From: Anabaena sp. WA102
GTDB lineage: Bacteria; Cyanobacteriota; Cyanobacteriia; Cyanobacteriales; Nostocaceae
Assembly (NCBI RefSeq): GCF_001277295.1
Contig: NZ_CP011456.1
Coordinates: forward strand, 1,426,001-1,490,000
DNA: 64,000 nt
Reading direction: 5' to 3'
The position numbers and the translations under genes are program-made. This document shows positions 44,694 through 53,743 of the stretch, piece after piece. Below the pieces are notes generated by a model that saw only the letters and a program-made list of their open reading frames with translations, was not told where the DNA came from and did no database searches. Position 1 is the first letter of the stretch. The number at the start of each line of letters is the position of its first letter.

Positions 44694-44917
44694 CTCCTCG
44701 CTTTCATTCTATTCCTAGTTTACATCGACTTGTGTGTACACCGTAGCCCCTTGACAAGGGGAGGGTTAGGGTGGGGTAATTTGAGGAATAATGGTGATTC
44801 GATAACTTCTGTGTACACCGTAGCTTCGCTTGTGGGGAGGGGGTAGGGTTCTTGTATCTCACTTAACCGATAATCGCTATATAATACTAAATAAACAACT
44901 GCAATCTTTTAAATAGT

Positions 44918-45715
44918 ATGAGTGAAACCCTGGCTGATATTGCTATACCACCGCAGTTTCCTGATCATACTCAACTACCAGAGTCTGATGGTACGTTTGT
45001 GAAAAACTTTCAAGAACATCCCCAAAGCATAATTATCACAGATTCCATAATTCAAACTTTACAAAAAAAACATCCCGACGGACAATTTTGTATAGGTCAA
45101 GATTGTGGGATTTATTGGCGCGAAACTGAACCACCAGAAAAAGGTACAGTAGCACCAGATTGGTTTTATGTCCCTGATGTAGCACCAAGATTAGATGGTA
45201 AAATTCGTCGTTCCTATGTTTTATGGCGGGAATATATTCCTCCATTAATTGTTATAGAATTAGCCAGTGGTAATGGTGAAGAAGAAAGAGATTCAACCCC
45301 TCTAGCGGGTTTACAGGGAGGTGAAAAACCTGGTAAATTCTGGGTATATGAACGTATTATCCGTGTTCCCTATTATGCCATCTATGAAGTTAATAATGAT
45401 AAATTAGAGGTTTATCACTTGGTAGATTTTTCTTACCAAAAAATCCAGCCTAACGAACGTGGACATTATCCTATTGCGCCATTAGGTGTAGAATTGGGAC
45501 TATGGCAAGGAAGTTACTTAAATAATCCTGAACAACTTTGGCTGCGCTGGTGGGATTTAGATGGTAATTTGTTATTGGTAGGTCAAGAAGAAGCCCAATT
45601 ACAAAAATTAAGGGCTGAACAACAACAACAAAGGGCTGAACAAGCAGAACGAAAGGCTGCACAATTAGCCGAACGTTTACGAGCAATGGGTATAAATCCA
45701 GATGATGATTTATGA
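44918..45715 (+). CDS. Uma2-family endonuclease-like protein (DUF820)
   Basis: This 265-residue protein belongs to the large cyanobacterial Uma2/DUF820 family with a PD-(D/E)XK fold. It has VAPDWFYVPDV (catalytic-type Asp), PPLIVIELASGNGEEE with the Glu, and FWVYERIIRVPYYAIYEV. The C-terminal 40 residues are a Gln/Glu/Arg-rich coiled coil (EEAQLQKLRAEQQQQRAEQ). Nuclease activity is presumed from the fold, and the biological role is unknown. Start ATG 44918. A broken relative lies at 58939-59258. Confidence 0.85.
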   Translation: MSETLADIAIPPQFPDHTQLPESDGTFVKNFQEHPQSIIITDSIIQTLQKKHPDGQFCIGQDCGIYWRETEPPEKGTVAPDWFYVPDVAPRLDGKIRRSYVLWREYIPPLIVIELASGNGEEERDSTPLAGLQGGEKPGKFWVYERIIRVPYYAIYEVNNDKLEVYHLVDFSYQKIQPNERGHYPIAPLGVELGLWQGSYLNNPEQLWLRWWDLDGNLLLVGQEEAQLQKLRAEQQQQRAEQAERKAAQLAERLRAMGINPDDDL

Positions 45716-45766
45716 TTTATAATTAAATAAACAAACCACTCCAGGCACAGAGGATACAGAGAAAAG

Positions 45767-46291
45767 ATGCAAAGGGCAATTTTATCCGGGAATTTACAGT
45801 TTAAACTTAATTGGGTAAGTTTTTTGGCTGATTTCCTATTAGCTGGTATGGTTTTTGGTCCCCCTCTTGCTCCTTTTTTGGCTGGGTCTGGTGTGTTTGT
45901 GCTTCCGGGGATTGCGGACATTATTTACTTTATGGGTAATCATGTATGTCCGCAGCCTACTATGGGTTTGGAGTTAGCACCACCTTTTATTATGGCAGTT
46001 TGTATGCGCTGCTATGGCACAGTGACAGGGTTATTAATTACTCGAATTTTGTATGCGGTAACTAATGGCAAAGGCATTTTTTGGTTAAGTCAATATGGTT
46101 GGACTGGTGCGGCTTTTGCTAGTATATTGATGATGGCTTATCCGTTGGAATTAGCAGCGCAGATTTTTGGTTTGTGGGATTTTGATAATTATATTGTTAC
46201 ACCTTTTGGTTTGATTACTGGTTTGGCTTGGGGTTTATTTACTATGCCGATTTTGTATCTGTCAACAGATGCAAAAATTAATGATAACTAG
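45767..46291 (+). CDS. DUF2085 membrane protein
   Basis: This 174-residue protein has four or five hydrophobic segments and the DUF2085 pattern of a Cys/His cluster: GNHVCPQPTMG followed by MAVCMRCYGTVTGLL. The CxRCxG-like group could bind a metal or haem, but no function is established for the family. Start ATG 45767. It is 51 bases after the Uma2 gene, separated by a fragment of the ACAGAGG repeat. Confidence 0.82.
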   Translation: MQRAILSGNLQFKLNWVSFLADFLLAGMVFGPPLAPFLAGSGVFVLPGIADIIYFMGNHVCPQPTMGLELAPPFIMAVCMRCYGTVTGLLITRILYAVTNGKGIFWLSQYGWTGAAFASILMMAYPLELAAQIFGLWDFDNYIVTPFGLITGLAWGLFTMPILYLSTDAKINDN

Positions 46292-46496
46292 CCTACCACT
46301 TCCACGTCCAAGTCTATACATAATGTTTGTTAACATTTTCTACTCTCTCTCTTTGATGCAAAAAAAATTGATTTAAGCTATGCACCCTGCATAACTACTA
46401 AAATCTTTTAAGAATTGATTATTATTTGAAGATAGGTGGTAAAGCGTTGTTTCGCTTCTCTTAATAATCAATAATTTTCTGATTCATCGCCTTAGT

Positions 46497-46844
46497 TTAA
46501 TAGTCCTGCATTTTTAATTGACTAGCAACAGTAGCGAATTCAGAAATTGAATTTTTTAGATCCTTATATTCTTGCGTAGTTAAGTTGTGGTTGTCGTGGT
46601 ATTCATTTAAGAAACTAATCAGCACTAACCTAACAGATTCGATTTTTGCTCTTGTCCTAGCTGCCATCATTGCCTGAGATAAACTAGGATAAATATGGTT
46701 ATTGCTAATCCCTATTTCTTCATTAGACATCCAGCATTTGAATATATAACCTTGTGATAAAGGTATTAATTCAATTAACCAGCCAAAATATAGATCTTTC
46801 CATTCCATTGATAAACTCTTTATTGGGTTAAAAATTATCTTCAC
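46497..46844 (-). CDS. Small protein of unknown function
   Basis: I do not recognise this 115-residue protein. The first half is aromatic and strand-like (MEWKDLYFGWLIELIPLSQG, FKCWMSNEEIG). The second half is helical with charged residues (SQAMMAARTRAKIESVRLVL, EYKDLKNSISEFATVASQL). There is no signal peptide. It might start at Met13 (MEWKDL) instead of the first ATG. It lies upstream of the response-regulator gene on the same strand, 190 bases away, with no sign of a shared function. Confidence 0.5.
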   Translation of the reverse strand: MKIIFNPIKSLSMEWKDLYFGWLIELIPLSQGYIFKCWMSNEEIGISNNHIYPSLSQAMMAARTRAKIESVRLVLISFLNEYHDNHNLTTQEYKDLKNSISEFATVASQLKMQDY

Positions 46845-47036
46845 TATCAGAATACAACCTCTATATGCAGTTAGCGTGCAGAATTTGTGCAGAATTTGTG
46901 TAGATAAAATCTTATAGAGGTCTGTATGATGATGGTGAGCCTATTTTTCTATAAATCAACCATTCTGGAAATTGAAAATCTTATGAATCCTATCTATTAT
47001 TGGTAATATTAAGCGCAAATTCACAAATAATTTGTA

Positions 47037-47729
47037 TTAGTTGAGACGATATCCCAAACCATGAACTGTTTCAACCAAAGTTTCAGATGCACCTAAGAGT
47101 CTTAATTTTTGCCGAAGAGACTTAATATGAGACCTTACGGTTTCCTCTACCGGAGAGTCATCAACAGACCAAACTTGCTCAATAATACTAGAGCGGCTCA
47201 AAACCCTTCTACCATTTGCAACTAGCAATTCCAAAATTGCATACTCTTTAGGAGTTAAGGAGATAAGATGACCGTCATAAGTTGTCTCGTAAGTGCTAGG
47301 ATTTAAGGCTAACTTTCCCCAAGATAAACTGATTGTACTGGCAGCACCACCTCGTCTAAGTAAAGCACGTATGCGAGCCATTAATTCTTCTAGATCAAAT
47401 GGTTTTGCGACATAATCATCTGCACCGGCATCTAAACCAGTAATTTTATCAGCTACAGTATCACGGGCTGTTAACATTAATACTGGTGTTGTCGAGTTTC
47501 TGTATGCTGGATTGTTCGTGCTAGTATTCCGTAACCGTTGACAAAATTTGATTCCATCTAGCTTTGGCAAAGTTACATCTAGCACTACTAAATCATATTT
47601 CATTGACTCCGTTGCGTGCCAAGCTGCTTCTCCATCTTTAGCAACATCAACTACATACTGTCTTCCGGTCAAAGCTTCTGTAAGTGCTTCTGCCAGTTGA
47701 GTATCATCTTCAACTATCAGAATTCGCAT
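47037..47729 (-). CDS. OmpR-family response regulator
   Basis: The 230-residue protein has a receiver domain (residues 1-120) with the acidic pair in VEDD, the phosphoacceptor Asp51 in VVLDVTLPKLDG, the Thr in PVLMLTARD and the Lys in YVAKPFD. A winged-helix domain follows (about 130-228; SLTPKEYAILELLVANGRRV, VRSHIKSLRQKLR). It binds DNA when phosphorylated. The histidine kinase gene starts 80 bases away in the opposite direction, so the pair is divergently transcribed. The signal is unknown. Confidence 0.93.
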   Translation of the reverse strand: MRILIVEDDTQLAEALTEALTGRQYVVDVAKDGEAAWHATESMKYDLVVLDVTLPKLDGIKFCQRLRNTSTNNPAYRNSTTPVLMLTARDTVADKITGLDAGADDYVAKPFDLEELMARIRALLRRGGAASTISLSWGKLALNPSTYETTYDGHLISLTPKEYAILELLVANGRRVLSRSSIIEQVWSVDDSPVEETVRSHIKSLRQKLRLLGASETLVETVHGLGYRLN

Positions 47730-47809
47730 AATTTATCCCTTATTCAACTAGAGGTAATGAGGGAAATATTAACTTAAATTGACTTGATAAATAAATAAAT
47801 GGATAATTT

Positions 47810-49177
47810 ATGAAATCGTATTTTTCAGAAAAATGGATTGCGGCTGGAGTTTCTTTAGCTATATCGCTAATGGTGCTAGTTACCTTCGCTTCATTTAATA
47901 ACACTACCGAAATTAAGGAAAATGCTAATCAAGTTCAGCATACTTATCAAACTCTCAATACTTTGACTGATTTATATGCGGCTATGACAGTAGCTGAATC
48001 AGCACGAAGAGGGTATATATTTTTGGGAAGTAGACAAGATTTAGAGCGTTATGAAAATGCCATAAATAATATAAAAACTAAGGTCAGTTTATTAGAAACT
48101 CAAATCCATAATAATATCAATCAAAAACAGAGATTTGCCAGTTTAAAATCATTGGTTAATCAAAGATTATCTCTTTTAGAAGAATCAATACAACTTTATC
48201 AACAAGATAGAACTGCATTACAACAGCAAACTAATATTACAGAAATCAGTGTTAATTTAAGAGAAAAAATTATACCTATCATTGTAAATATTCAAACTGA
48301 AGAACAAGGTTTCCTAGAAAGTTCTCTCAAGCAGTCGCAACAGAGTATTCACTTACGAATAATCATGGAAATAATAGGAACTATTTTAAGCCTGGTTGTG
48401 ATTTGCAGTTTATGTTTTATCATCGAGCGTCAAGGAGTAAAACAAGAACAGATTAAATCCTTGGAAGCTTCCCTTGCTCAAGAAAAAAAAATTGGTGAAT
48501 TAAAGGTTCAGCTATTTTCTATGATTTCCCATGAATTTCGTACACCTTTAAGTGTAATATTGCTTTCATCTCAGTTATTACGGGAAATTCTGCTGGATTT
48601 GGTGGATAAAAAGGAATTAAAAAATCTTGATCGCATTCAGTCTTCAGCAAAGTTGATCAATCACTTATTAACAGATATATTAACTTTGACTAGAGCCGAA
48701 GCAGGTGAACTAGATTATAAACCTCAATTAATCAATGTGGAAAACTTTTGTTTGAATCTGCTGGAAGATGTGCAGATGTTTAGTCACACAAATCATATTA
48801 TAAAGTTTATCAAGCATGGTCAATCTTTTCGTGCTAATCTAGATGAAAAATTGTTGTACTCTATTCTTAGTAATTTGCTTTTAAATGCCATCAAATATTC
48901 GTCATCTGGAGGTAGTATATCCTTGGTTTTAAATTCTCAACCAGATACTACTATCTTTCAGGTGATAGATGAAGGTATAGGCATTTCTTCAGCGGAACAG
49001 GCTAGGCTTTATGAACCTTTTTTTCGATCTCAAAATGTTGAAGGTATTGTCGGCACTGGGTTAGGATTACCAATTGTTAAGAAGTGTGTAGAAAGACACC
49101 AGGGAGAAATTTTGGTGGAAAGTAAAGTTGGAGTAGGAACAACTTTTACTGTAAAAATTCCTCTAACATACCTCTAA
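47810..49177 (+). CDS. Sensor histidine kinase with CHASE3 domain
   Basis: This 455-residue kinase has a first transmembrane helix (about 10-28) and a CHASE3-type four-helix sensor (about 30-180, with SARRGYIFLGSRQDLERY). A second helix follows (about 185-205), then a short coiled coil, the dimerisation domain with His241 in MISHEFRTPLSVI, and the ATPase domain (LLNAIKYSSSGG, VIDEGIGISS, GTGLGLPIVKKCVE). CHASE3 domains sense extracytoplasmic signals that are mostly unknown. The likely partner is the divergent OmpR regulator at 47037-47729. Confidence 0.93.
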   Translation: MKSYFSEKWIAAGVSLAISLMVLVTFASFNNTTEIKENANQVQHTYQTLNTLTDLYAAMTVAESARRGYIFLGSRQDLERYENAINNIKTKVSLLETQIHNNINQKQRFASLKSLVNQRLSLLEESIQLYQQDRTALQQQTNITEISVNLREKIIPIIVNIQTEEQGFLESSLKQSQQSIHLRIIMEIIGTILSLVVICSLCFIIERQGVKQEQIKSLEASLAQEKKIGELKVQLFSMISHEFRTPLSVILLSSQLLREILLDLVDKKELKNLDRIQSSAKLINHLLTDILTLTRAEAGELDYKPQLINVENFCLNLLEDVQMFSHTNHIIKFIKHGQSFRANLDEKLLYSILSNLLLNAIKYSSSGGSISLVLNSQPDTTIFQVIDEGIGISSAEQARLYEPFFRSQNVEGIVGTGLGLPIVKKCVERHQGEILVESKVGVGTTFTVKIPLTYL

Positions 49178-49361
49178 GAGGGTGTTTGAAAAGTATTAGA
49201 TGAAACCGATAATCTCCAGAAACCTAACCCCCCTTCCCCCCTTCCCTACGTTAGCGCAGCGTGCCGAAGGCTGGGAATGTGGGTTTCAAAGCCTCTCCCC
49301 GCATCGGGGAGAGTGGGTCTGTCAGCCAGCTTACCGGATATTCCTGTAAAACCCATAGTCC

Positions 49362-49488
49362 GACTGGGAATGAATTCCCAGTCTTATAGCAGAAGTCATC
49401 TGAAGATGACTAAATAACCCAGAAATTTTTGAACTTGTTTAGTTTACTTTAGTAAACTTTAGCTATTAGCCTGGAACTTCAGTTCCAG
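49362..49488. repeat. Array of four perfect short hairpins
   Basis: Four consecutive hairpins lie within 127 bp: GACTGGGAA/TTCCCAGTC (49362-49383), AGTCATCT/AGATGACT (49394-49411), AGTTTACT/AGTAAACT (49441-49458) and CTGGAACT/AGTTCCAG (49471-49488). All arms are 8-9 bp and exact, with loops of two to four bases. No frame runs through them. An 89-bp tail follows at 49511. Confidence 0.85.
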
Positions 49489-49510
49489 ATGGGTCGGTCA
49501 GCCAAACAAA

Positions 49511-49599
49511 TAAGCTATCTGTAGCTTAAGTTGAAACCAATGAGCTTTTTCCTTACCCATACCTATAGAACCCACATAATTAAGCCATCTTGAGTATAT
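49511..49599. repeat. 89-bp dispersed tail, copy 1
   Basis: The segment runs from TAAGCTATCTGTAGCTTAAG through ACCTATAGAA to GAGTATAT. It matches 60951-61039 over the same 89-bp length, with scattered differences. Both copies lie downstream of hairpins with GGGAAT-like arms. Nothing codes here. Confidence 0.75.
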
Positions 49600-49635
49600 C
49601 TTCCTTCTTCCTCCGCGCTCTTCGTGGTTCATTTA

Positions 49636-49716
49636 TCCATATTCTTCTATAAAAAACCCATAAAAAAAGGTGGGTTAACCATAAAGTCACCCACCAAATA
49701 AATTACCAATATTGTA
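49636..49716. repeat. 81-bp direct repeat, left copy, with hairpin
   Basis: This is identical to 50516-50596 over 81 bases. It includes the hairpin GGTGGGT...ACCCACC preceded by an A-run, which looks like a transcription terminator. Confidence 0.92.
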
Positions 49717-49743
49717 TAAATCTTAGTTTGATAAAACCCAATA

Positions 49744-49980
49744 TTACCTATTAGTTTTTCCTATTTTTCTATTTAAAATTATCCAAACTTGGAATACTAC
49801 CCTGGCGTAACCCCAAGATATAATTAACTGTACTAACCCTATTTCACAATAGCCTTCCCTGATGATTGTAACTAAACTTTGACTGGATGAATTTTGCTTC
49901 CCTTTCCGATCCGACAGCAAAGACGCACACCAGATGTTAAGATCAAGACATAACCGTATTAAATTTTGTGGTTGGAGCAT
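49744..49980 (-). pseudogene. Truncated PIN-domain toxin
   Basis: The minus strand reads MLQPQNLIRLCLDLNIWCAS, then LLSDRKGKQNSSSQSLVTII and VQLIISWG. This is the N-terminal third of a PIN-domain nuclease family that I recall from cyanobacteria, with the first catalytic Asp in LDLNIW. After SWG the sequence changes to unrelated residues (YARVVFQVWIILNRKIG), and the remaining acidic residues are missing. I infer a truncated, inactive toxin gene. It lies between 81-bp direct repeats. Confidence 0.65.
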
Positions 49981-50112
49981 TTTAAAATAAGATTTAACTT
50001 AATAAAAATAATTTATTAATGAATATATAGTTAGGTGTACTTAATCTTAGCAATTTCTAAATTGAGAAAAAATACAGTTTTTATTATACCACAAAGTTCA
50101 CGAGGAATTTAT

Positions 50113-50454
50113 ATGTCTGAAGAAACTAGATTGACTTACTCTGATAAAGAAACTGATGGGGTGATGATAGATTTATCTAAAATAGCTGAACAAACACCAA
50201 CGCCAAATATTAATTTAGCTTTAAAGTTTTTACTAAAGCTACCAGCAGAGGCTTATACAGCATTGCAGCATATAGAAATAATAGCTTCACCTGAAGATTG
50301 GCAAAAAATCACCTATCAAATAGCACGTACTTTAGTAGATGCTCAATATGAAATCACTCATCGTCAAATTATGCAACAAATGAAGGTAGATAATTTAGAT
50401 GAGATAGAATCTGATGATGATATTTTAGCCGCTGCGTTGAAACTTACGAGTTAA
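50113..50454 (+). CDS. Small acidic protein of unknown function
   Basis: From ATG 50113, with ACGAGGA upstream, the frame gives 113 residues (MSEETRLTYSDKETDGVMID...). The in-frame extension to 50035 looks like spacer. It is mainly helical (INLALKFLLKLPAEAYTALQ, WQKITYQIARTLVDAQYEIT), and the last 20 residues are acidic. No family is recognised. It lies between the same direct repeats as the PIN fragment and diverges from it, but no link between the two is shown. Confidence 0.55.
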   Translation: MSEETRLTYSDKETDGVMIDLSKIAEQTPTPNINLALKFLLKLPAEAYTALQHIEIIASPEDWQKITYQIARTLVDAQYEITHRQIMQQMKVDNLDEIESDDDILAAALKLTS

Positions 50455-50515
50455 TTTATATTCCGTTAGTCCTGGAGTGATTCTTGATGATGACACAGCA
50501 GGTAAGTTCAATTAG

Positions 50516-50596
50516 TCCATATTCTTCTATAAAAAACCCATAAAAAAAGGTGGGTTAACCATAAAGTCACCCACCAAATAAATTACCAATATTGTA
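50516..50596. terminator. 81-bp direct repeat, right copy; clpC terminator hairpin
   Basis: This copy lies 12 bases beyond the clpC stop. Read on the minus strand, the GGTGGGT/ACCCACC hairpin is followed by CCTTTTTTTATGGG, a T-run, so it is a good terminator for clpC. The duplicate 880 bp away has no gene end beside it. Confidence 0.8.
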
Positions 50597-50607
50597 GAAA
50601 TCCGTAA

Positions 50608-53058
50608 TTAACCAACGTTAGTTAATAACAACTCACGGGTTTCCGATTTTCTGACTTTCACCTGTCCATCATCGTCTACATCCACAATAGCCTTATCTCC
50701 ATCTGCTATTTCTCCAGATAAGATCGCTTCAACCAAAGAATCTTCCAAGAGACGCATAATAGCACGGCGTAATGGTCTAGCACCGTAGCTAGGATCATAG
50801 CCTTCCTGGACAACTTTCTCTTTAAAAGCTTCTGTTACCTCTAAAGCGATGTCTTTATCCTTGAGACGACTACCAACATCACGCAGCATGATTTCAGCAA
50901 TTTGCTTGACTTCATCTTTGTTGAGTTGAGTGAAGACGATAATATCATCAACACGGTTGAGGAATTCGGGACGGAAATATGCTTTGAGTTCTTCGTTAAC
51001 TAGGTTACGAATGCGATGATAACTAGCGTCTGCTGCATTATCAAACTCAAACCCTAAGCTGCTACCACCTTTTTCAATTACCTTAGAACCGATATTAGAA
51101 GTCAAGATAATTAATGTGTTTTTGAAGTCTACCTTCCGACCTTTCGCATCCGTAAGATGACCGTCATCCAAGATTTGCAGCAGCATATTGAATACATCGG
51201 GATGCGCTTTTTCGATTTCGTCGAATAGTAGCACTGTATAGGGTTTGCGCCGCACAGCTTCCGTTAATTGTCCGCCTTCGTCGTATCCTACATAACCTGG
51301 AGGTGAACCAATCAACTTGGAAACGTTGTGGCTTTCCATATATTCGGACATATCTAAACGCACCATTGATTCTTCTGAACCGAAGAAGTAAGCAGCTAAG
51401 GCTTTGGCTAATTCGGTTTTACCGACACCGGTTGGTCCGGAGAAGATAAAACTGGCAATGGGACGATTAGGACTTTTTAAGCCGACACGGGCGCGACGAA
51501 TAGCGCGGGAAACTGCTGTAACTGCTTGTTCTTGACCGATGAGCCTTGTATGTAAGGTGTCTTCAAGATGTAAAAGTAACTCTGATTCAGATTCAGTCAG
51601 TTTGTTGACGGGAACACCTGTCCAAGAAGCGACAATTTGGGCGATGTCTTCTTCGTTGACGAGGGGAGAGTTAACGGTTTCTTGATTTTCTTCTACATCA
51701 AGTCTGGCTTGCAGTTCTAATTCTTGTATCCGCAATTTACCAGCTTTGCCAAAATCTTGAGTTCTGATGGCTTCCGATTTGGCTTTGGTGGCGGTGGTTA
51801 ATTCTCGTTTGAGTTCCTTGTTTTTGGCAATGTGGGAGTGACGCAAGCGGACACGAGAACCAGCTTCATCAATTAAGTCAATGGCTTTGTCTGGTAGGAA
51901 GCGATCGCTAATATAACGATCTGCCAATTCAGCCGCGGCAATTACCGCTTCATCAGTAATATTAACTCTATGATGTTGTTCGTAAGCACCGCGTAAACCA
52001 TAGAGAATATCAATAGTTTCTGCTACTGATGGTTCTCCTACCAAAATTGGCTGAAACCGCCGCTCCAGAGCCGCATCCCGTTCGATGTGTTGACGATATT
52101 CATCTAATGTGGTCGCACCAATACACTGGAGTTCTCCCCGGGCTAGAGCCGGTTTGAGGATATTAGCTGCATCTAAACCGCCTTCTGTGCCACCTGCACC
52201 GACTAAGGTATGAATTTCATCAATCACTAAGATGATATTTCCTGCGGTGCGGACTTCCTCCATGATTTTTTTGAGGCGTTCCTCAAATTCACCCCGGAAG
52301 CGAGTTCCCGCCACTACAGACCCCATATCCAAACTAATTACTTGTTTATCAAGTAAAATTTCGGGAACGTCTTGATTGACAATGCGTTGCGCTAGACCTT
52401 CAGCGATCGCTGTTTTCCCAACACCCGGCTCACCAATTAAAACCGGGTTATTTTTGGTTCTCCGACCGAGAATTTGCACCGTTCTTTCAATTTCTGGCTG
52501 GCGACCGACTACTGGGTCTAGTCTGCCCTCCTGAGCCAGTTTGGTGAGGTTTCTGCCAAACTCCTCTATGGATAAATTTTGATTGCGCTGGGAATTACTT
52601 CTACCACCAGTGACAACCGCTGTATCTTCACCCAATCGGCTCATCACAGCCGAACGAATAACTGGTAAATCCACTCCTAGATTTTGTAATACTTTGGCGG
52701 CGACTCCTTCACCAGCCTCCGTTAAACCTAATAATAAGTGTTCAGTGTTTATGTAATTATGTCCAAGACCGTGAGCTTCTCGGAAAGATTGCTCAAACAG
52801 GCTTTTTACTTTCGGGGTAAAAGGAATTTCCGGTGGGACAAACCCAGAACCCCGGCCAATTATTTTTTCTACTTCCCGACGGGATTCTTTCAGGGTAACA
52901 CCCAACTCAGCCAACACTTTAGCAGCAACACCTGTTCCTTCTCCCATTAAACCCAGGAGAATTTGTTCTGTTCCTACAAAATTGTGTCCCAGTCGTCGTG
53001 CTTCCTCCTGAGCTAACATGATTACCCTAATGGCTTCGGAAGTGAAGTGTTCAAACAT
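50608..53058 (-). CDS. clpC: ATP-dependent Clp protease ATPase subunit ClpC
   Basis: ClpC is an AAA+ unfoldase that feeds proteins to ClpP or ClpP/R. In cyanobacteria it degrades damaged proteins and phycobilisome components during starvation. The 816-residue protein has two N-terminal Clp repeats (FTSEAIRVIMLAQEEARRLG; FTPKVKSLFEQSFREAHGLG), Walker A1 GEPGVGKTAIAEG, a middle domain with a UVR-like segment (about 430-460), Walker A2 GPTGVGKTELAKA, and sensor 2 SYGARPLRRAI. Start ATG 53058. It is a single gene; its terminator is at 50516-50596. Confidence 0.97.
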   Translation of the reverse strand: MFEHFTSEAIRVIMLAQEEARRLGHNFVGTEQILLGLMGEGTGVAAKVLAELGVTLKESRREVEKIIGRGSGFVPPEIPFTPKVKSLFEQSFREAHGLGHNYINTEHLLLGLTEAGEGVAAKVLQNLGVDLPVIRSAVMSRLGEDTAVVTGGRSNSQRNQNLSIEEFGRNLTKLAQEGRLDPVVGRQPEIERTVQILGRRTKNNPVLIGEPGVGKTAIAEGLAQRIVNQDVPEILLDKQVISLDMGSVVAGTRFRGEFEERLKKIMEEVRTAGNIILVIDEIHTLVGAGGTEGGLDAANILKPALARGELQCIGATTLDEYRQHIERDAALERRFQPILVGEPSVAETIDILYGLRGAYEQHHRVNITDEAVIAAAELADRYISDRFLPDKAIDLIDEAGSRVRLRHSHIAKNKELKRELTTATKAKSEAIRTQDFGKAGKLRIQELELQARLDVEENQETVNSPLVNEEDIAQIVASWTGVPVNKLTESESELLLHLEDTLHTRLIGQEQAVTAVSRAIRRARVGLKSPNRPIASFIFSGPTGVGKTELAKALAAYFFGSEESMVRLDMSEYMESHNVSKLIGSPPGYVGYDEGGQLTEAVRRKPYTVLLFDEIEKAHPDVFNMLLQILDDGHLTDAKGRKVDFKNTLIILTSNIGSKVIEKGGSSLGFEFDNAADASYHRIRNLVNEELKAYFRPEFLNRVDDIIVFTQLNKDEVKQIAEIMLRDVGSRLKDKDIALEVTEAFKEKVVQEGYDPSYGARPLRRAIMRLLEDSLVEAILSGEIADGDKAIVDVDDDGQVKVRKSETRELLLTNVG

Positions 53059-53298
53059 AGCGGGTTCTTTCCCTCGTGCTGCTTGGACTTTGGGTGAGAT
53101 ATAAGTTCACCCTCATCTAAAGTTTCTTGTATTTTCTTAAAGATAATGTATCTTTATTTTAAGCTGAATGGCAGTAGTGAGAGCCGTAAGTGACAAGGCG
53201 TAGTTGCCGTCATTCAGTAGATAATGGTGGATAATTAGCAATGGTCGAGATTTTTCATCTTGAGTTGTTGATGGATTGCTAACTTCGTACAGGTATTG

Positions 53299-53598
53299 AT
53301 GATGACAGAAATTCTCGGTGGTAAAGACCAACAACATCCACTCTACAACCGCGATCGCCCCCTTATTGATATCTTACTCGCTCAAGACGCAACGGACTAC
53401 AATTTATCAGAATTAGCTAGACTAAAAATTCGCTATCAAGGTTTTCCGGGAGCGCGGGACATCCAAAGCAACTTAGATAAAGTTTTGCAACGCTGGGGTT
53501 TAACTGAAGCTGAACTATTTGCCAAAACCCGTCAAATCCATGATACAGGAGGAGTTTACAAAAGTCGTGGCAAAAAGGATGAGCAGGATTGGAATTAG
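53299..53598 (+). CDS. DUF3288 family protein
   Basis: The 99-residue protein (ATG 53299 or 53302) has the DUF3288 pattern: KDQQHPLYNRDRPLIDILLA, YNLSELARLKIRYQGFPGAR, DIQSNLDKVLQRWGLTE and FAKTRQIHDTGGVYKSRG. The family is cyanobacterial and uncharacterised. It diverges from clpC with 240 bases between starts. Its end is followed by a CCCCCCACT tandem repeat. Confidence 0.85.
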   Translation: MMTEILGGKDQQHPLYNRDRPLIDILLAQDATDYNLSELARLKIRYQGFPGARDIQSNLDKVLQRWGLTEAELFAKTRQIHDTGGVYKSRGKKDEQDWN

Positions 53599-53644
53599 TT
53601 AGTGGTCAGTTGTCAGTTGTCAGTTGTCGGTTGTGTTATTTTTC

Positions 53645-53743
53645 CCCCACTCCCCCCACTCCCCCTACTCCCCCCACTCCCCCCACTCCCCCCACTCCCC
53701 CCACTCCCCCCACTCCCCCCACTCCCCCCACTCCCCCTACTTC
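53645..53743. repeat. CCCCCCACT tandem repeat at mceD stop
   Basis: About ten units of CCCCCCACT, some CCCCCTACT, fill this stretch. On the minus strand it reads GGGGGGAGT, nearly the same unit as the array after accD (19516-19667). The TAG stop of the MCE gene (53737-53739) is part of the first unit. Frames of Pro/Ser/Thr/Leu through it are not genes. Confidence 0.95.

Noticed and set aside
44513..44746. A 77-codon frame overlapping the kinase end as a new gene
   Set aside because: Its bulk is the duplicated tnpB tail; it has no independent start or family.
49362..49488. Hairpin array as a CRISPR
   Set aside because: The four hairpins differ in sequence and spacing, so they are not repeats separated by spacers.
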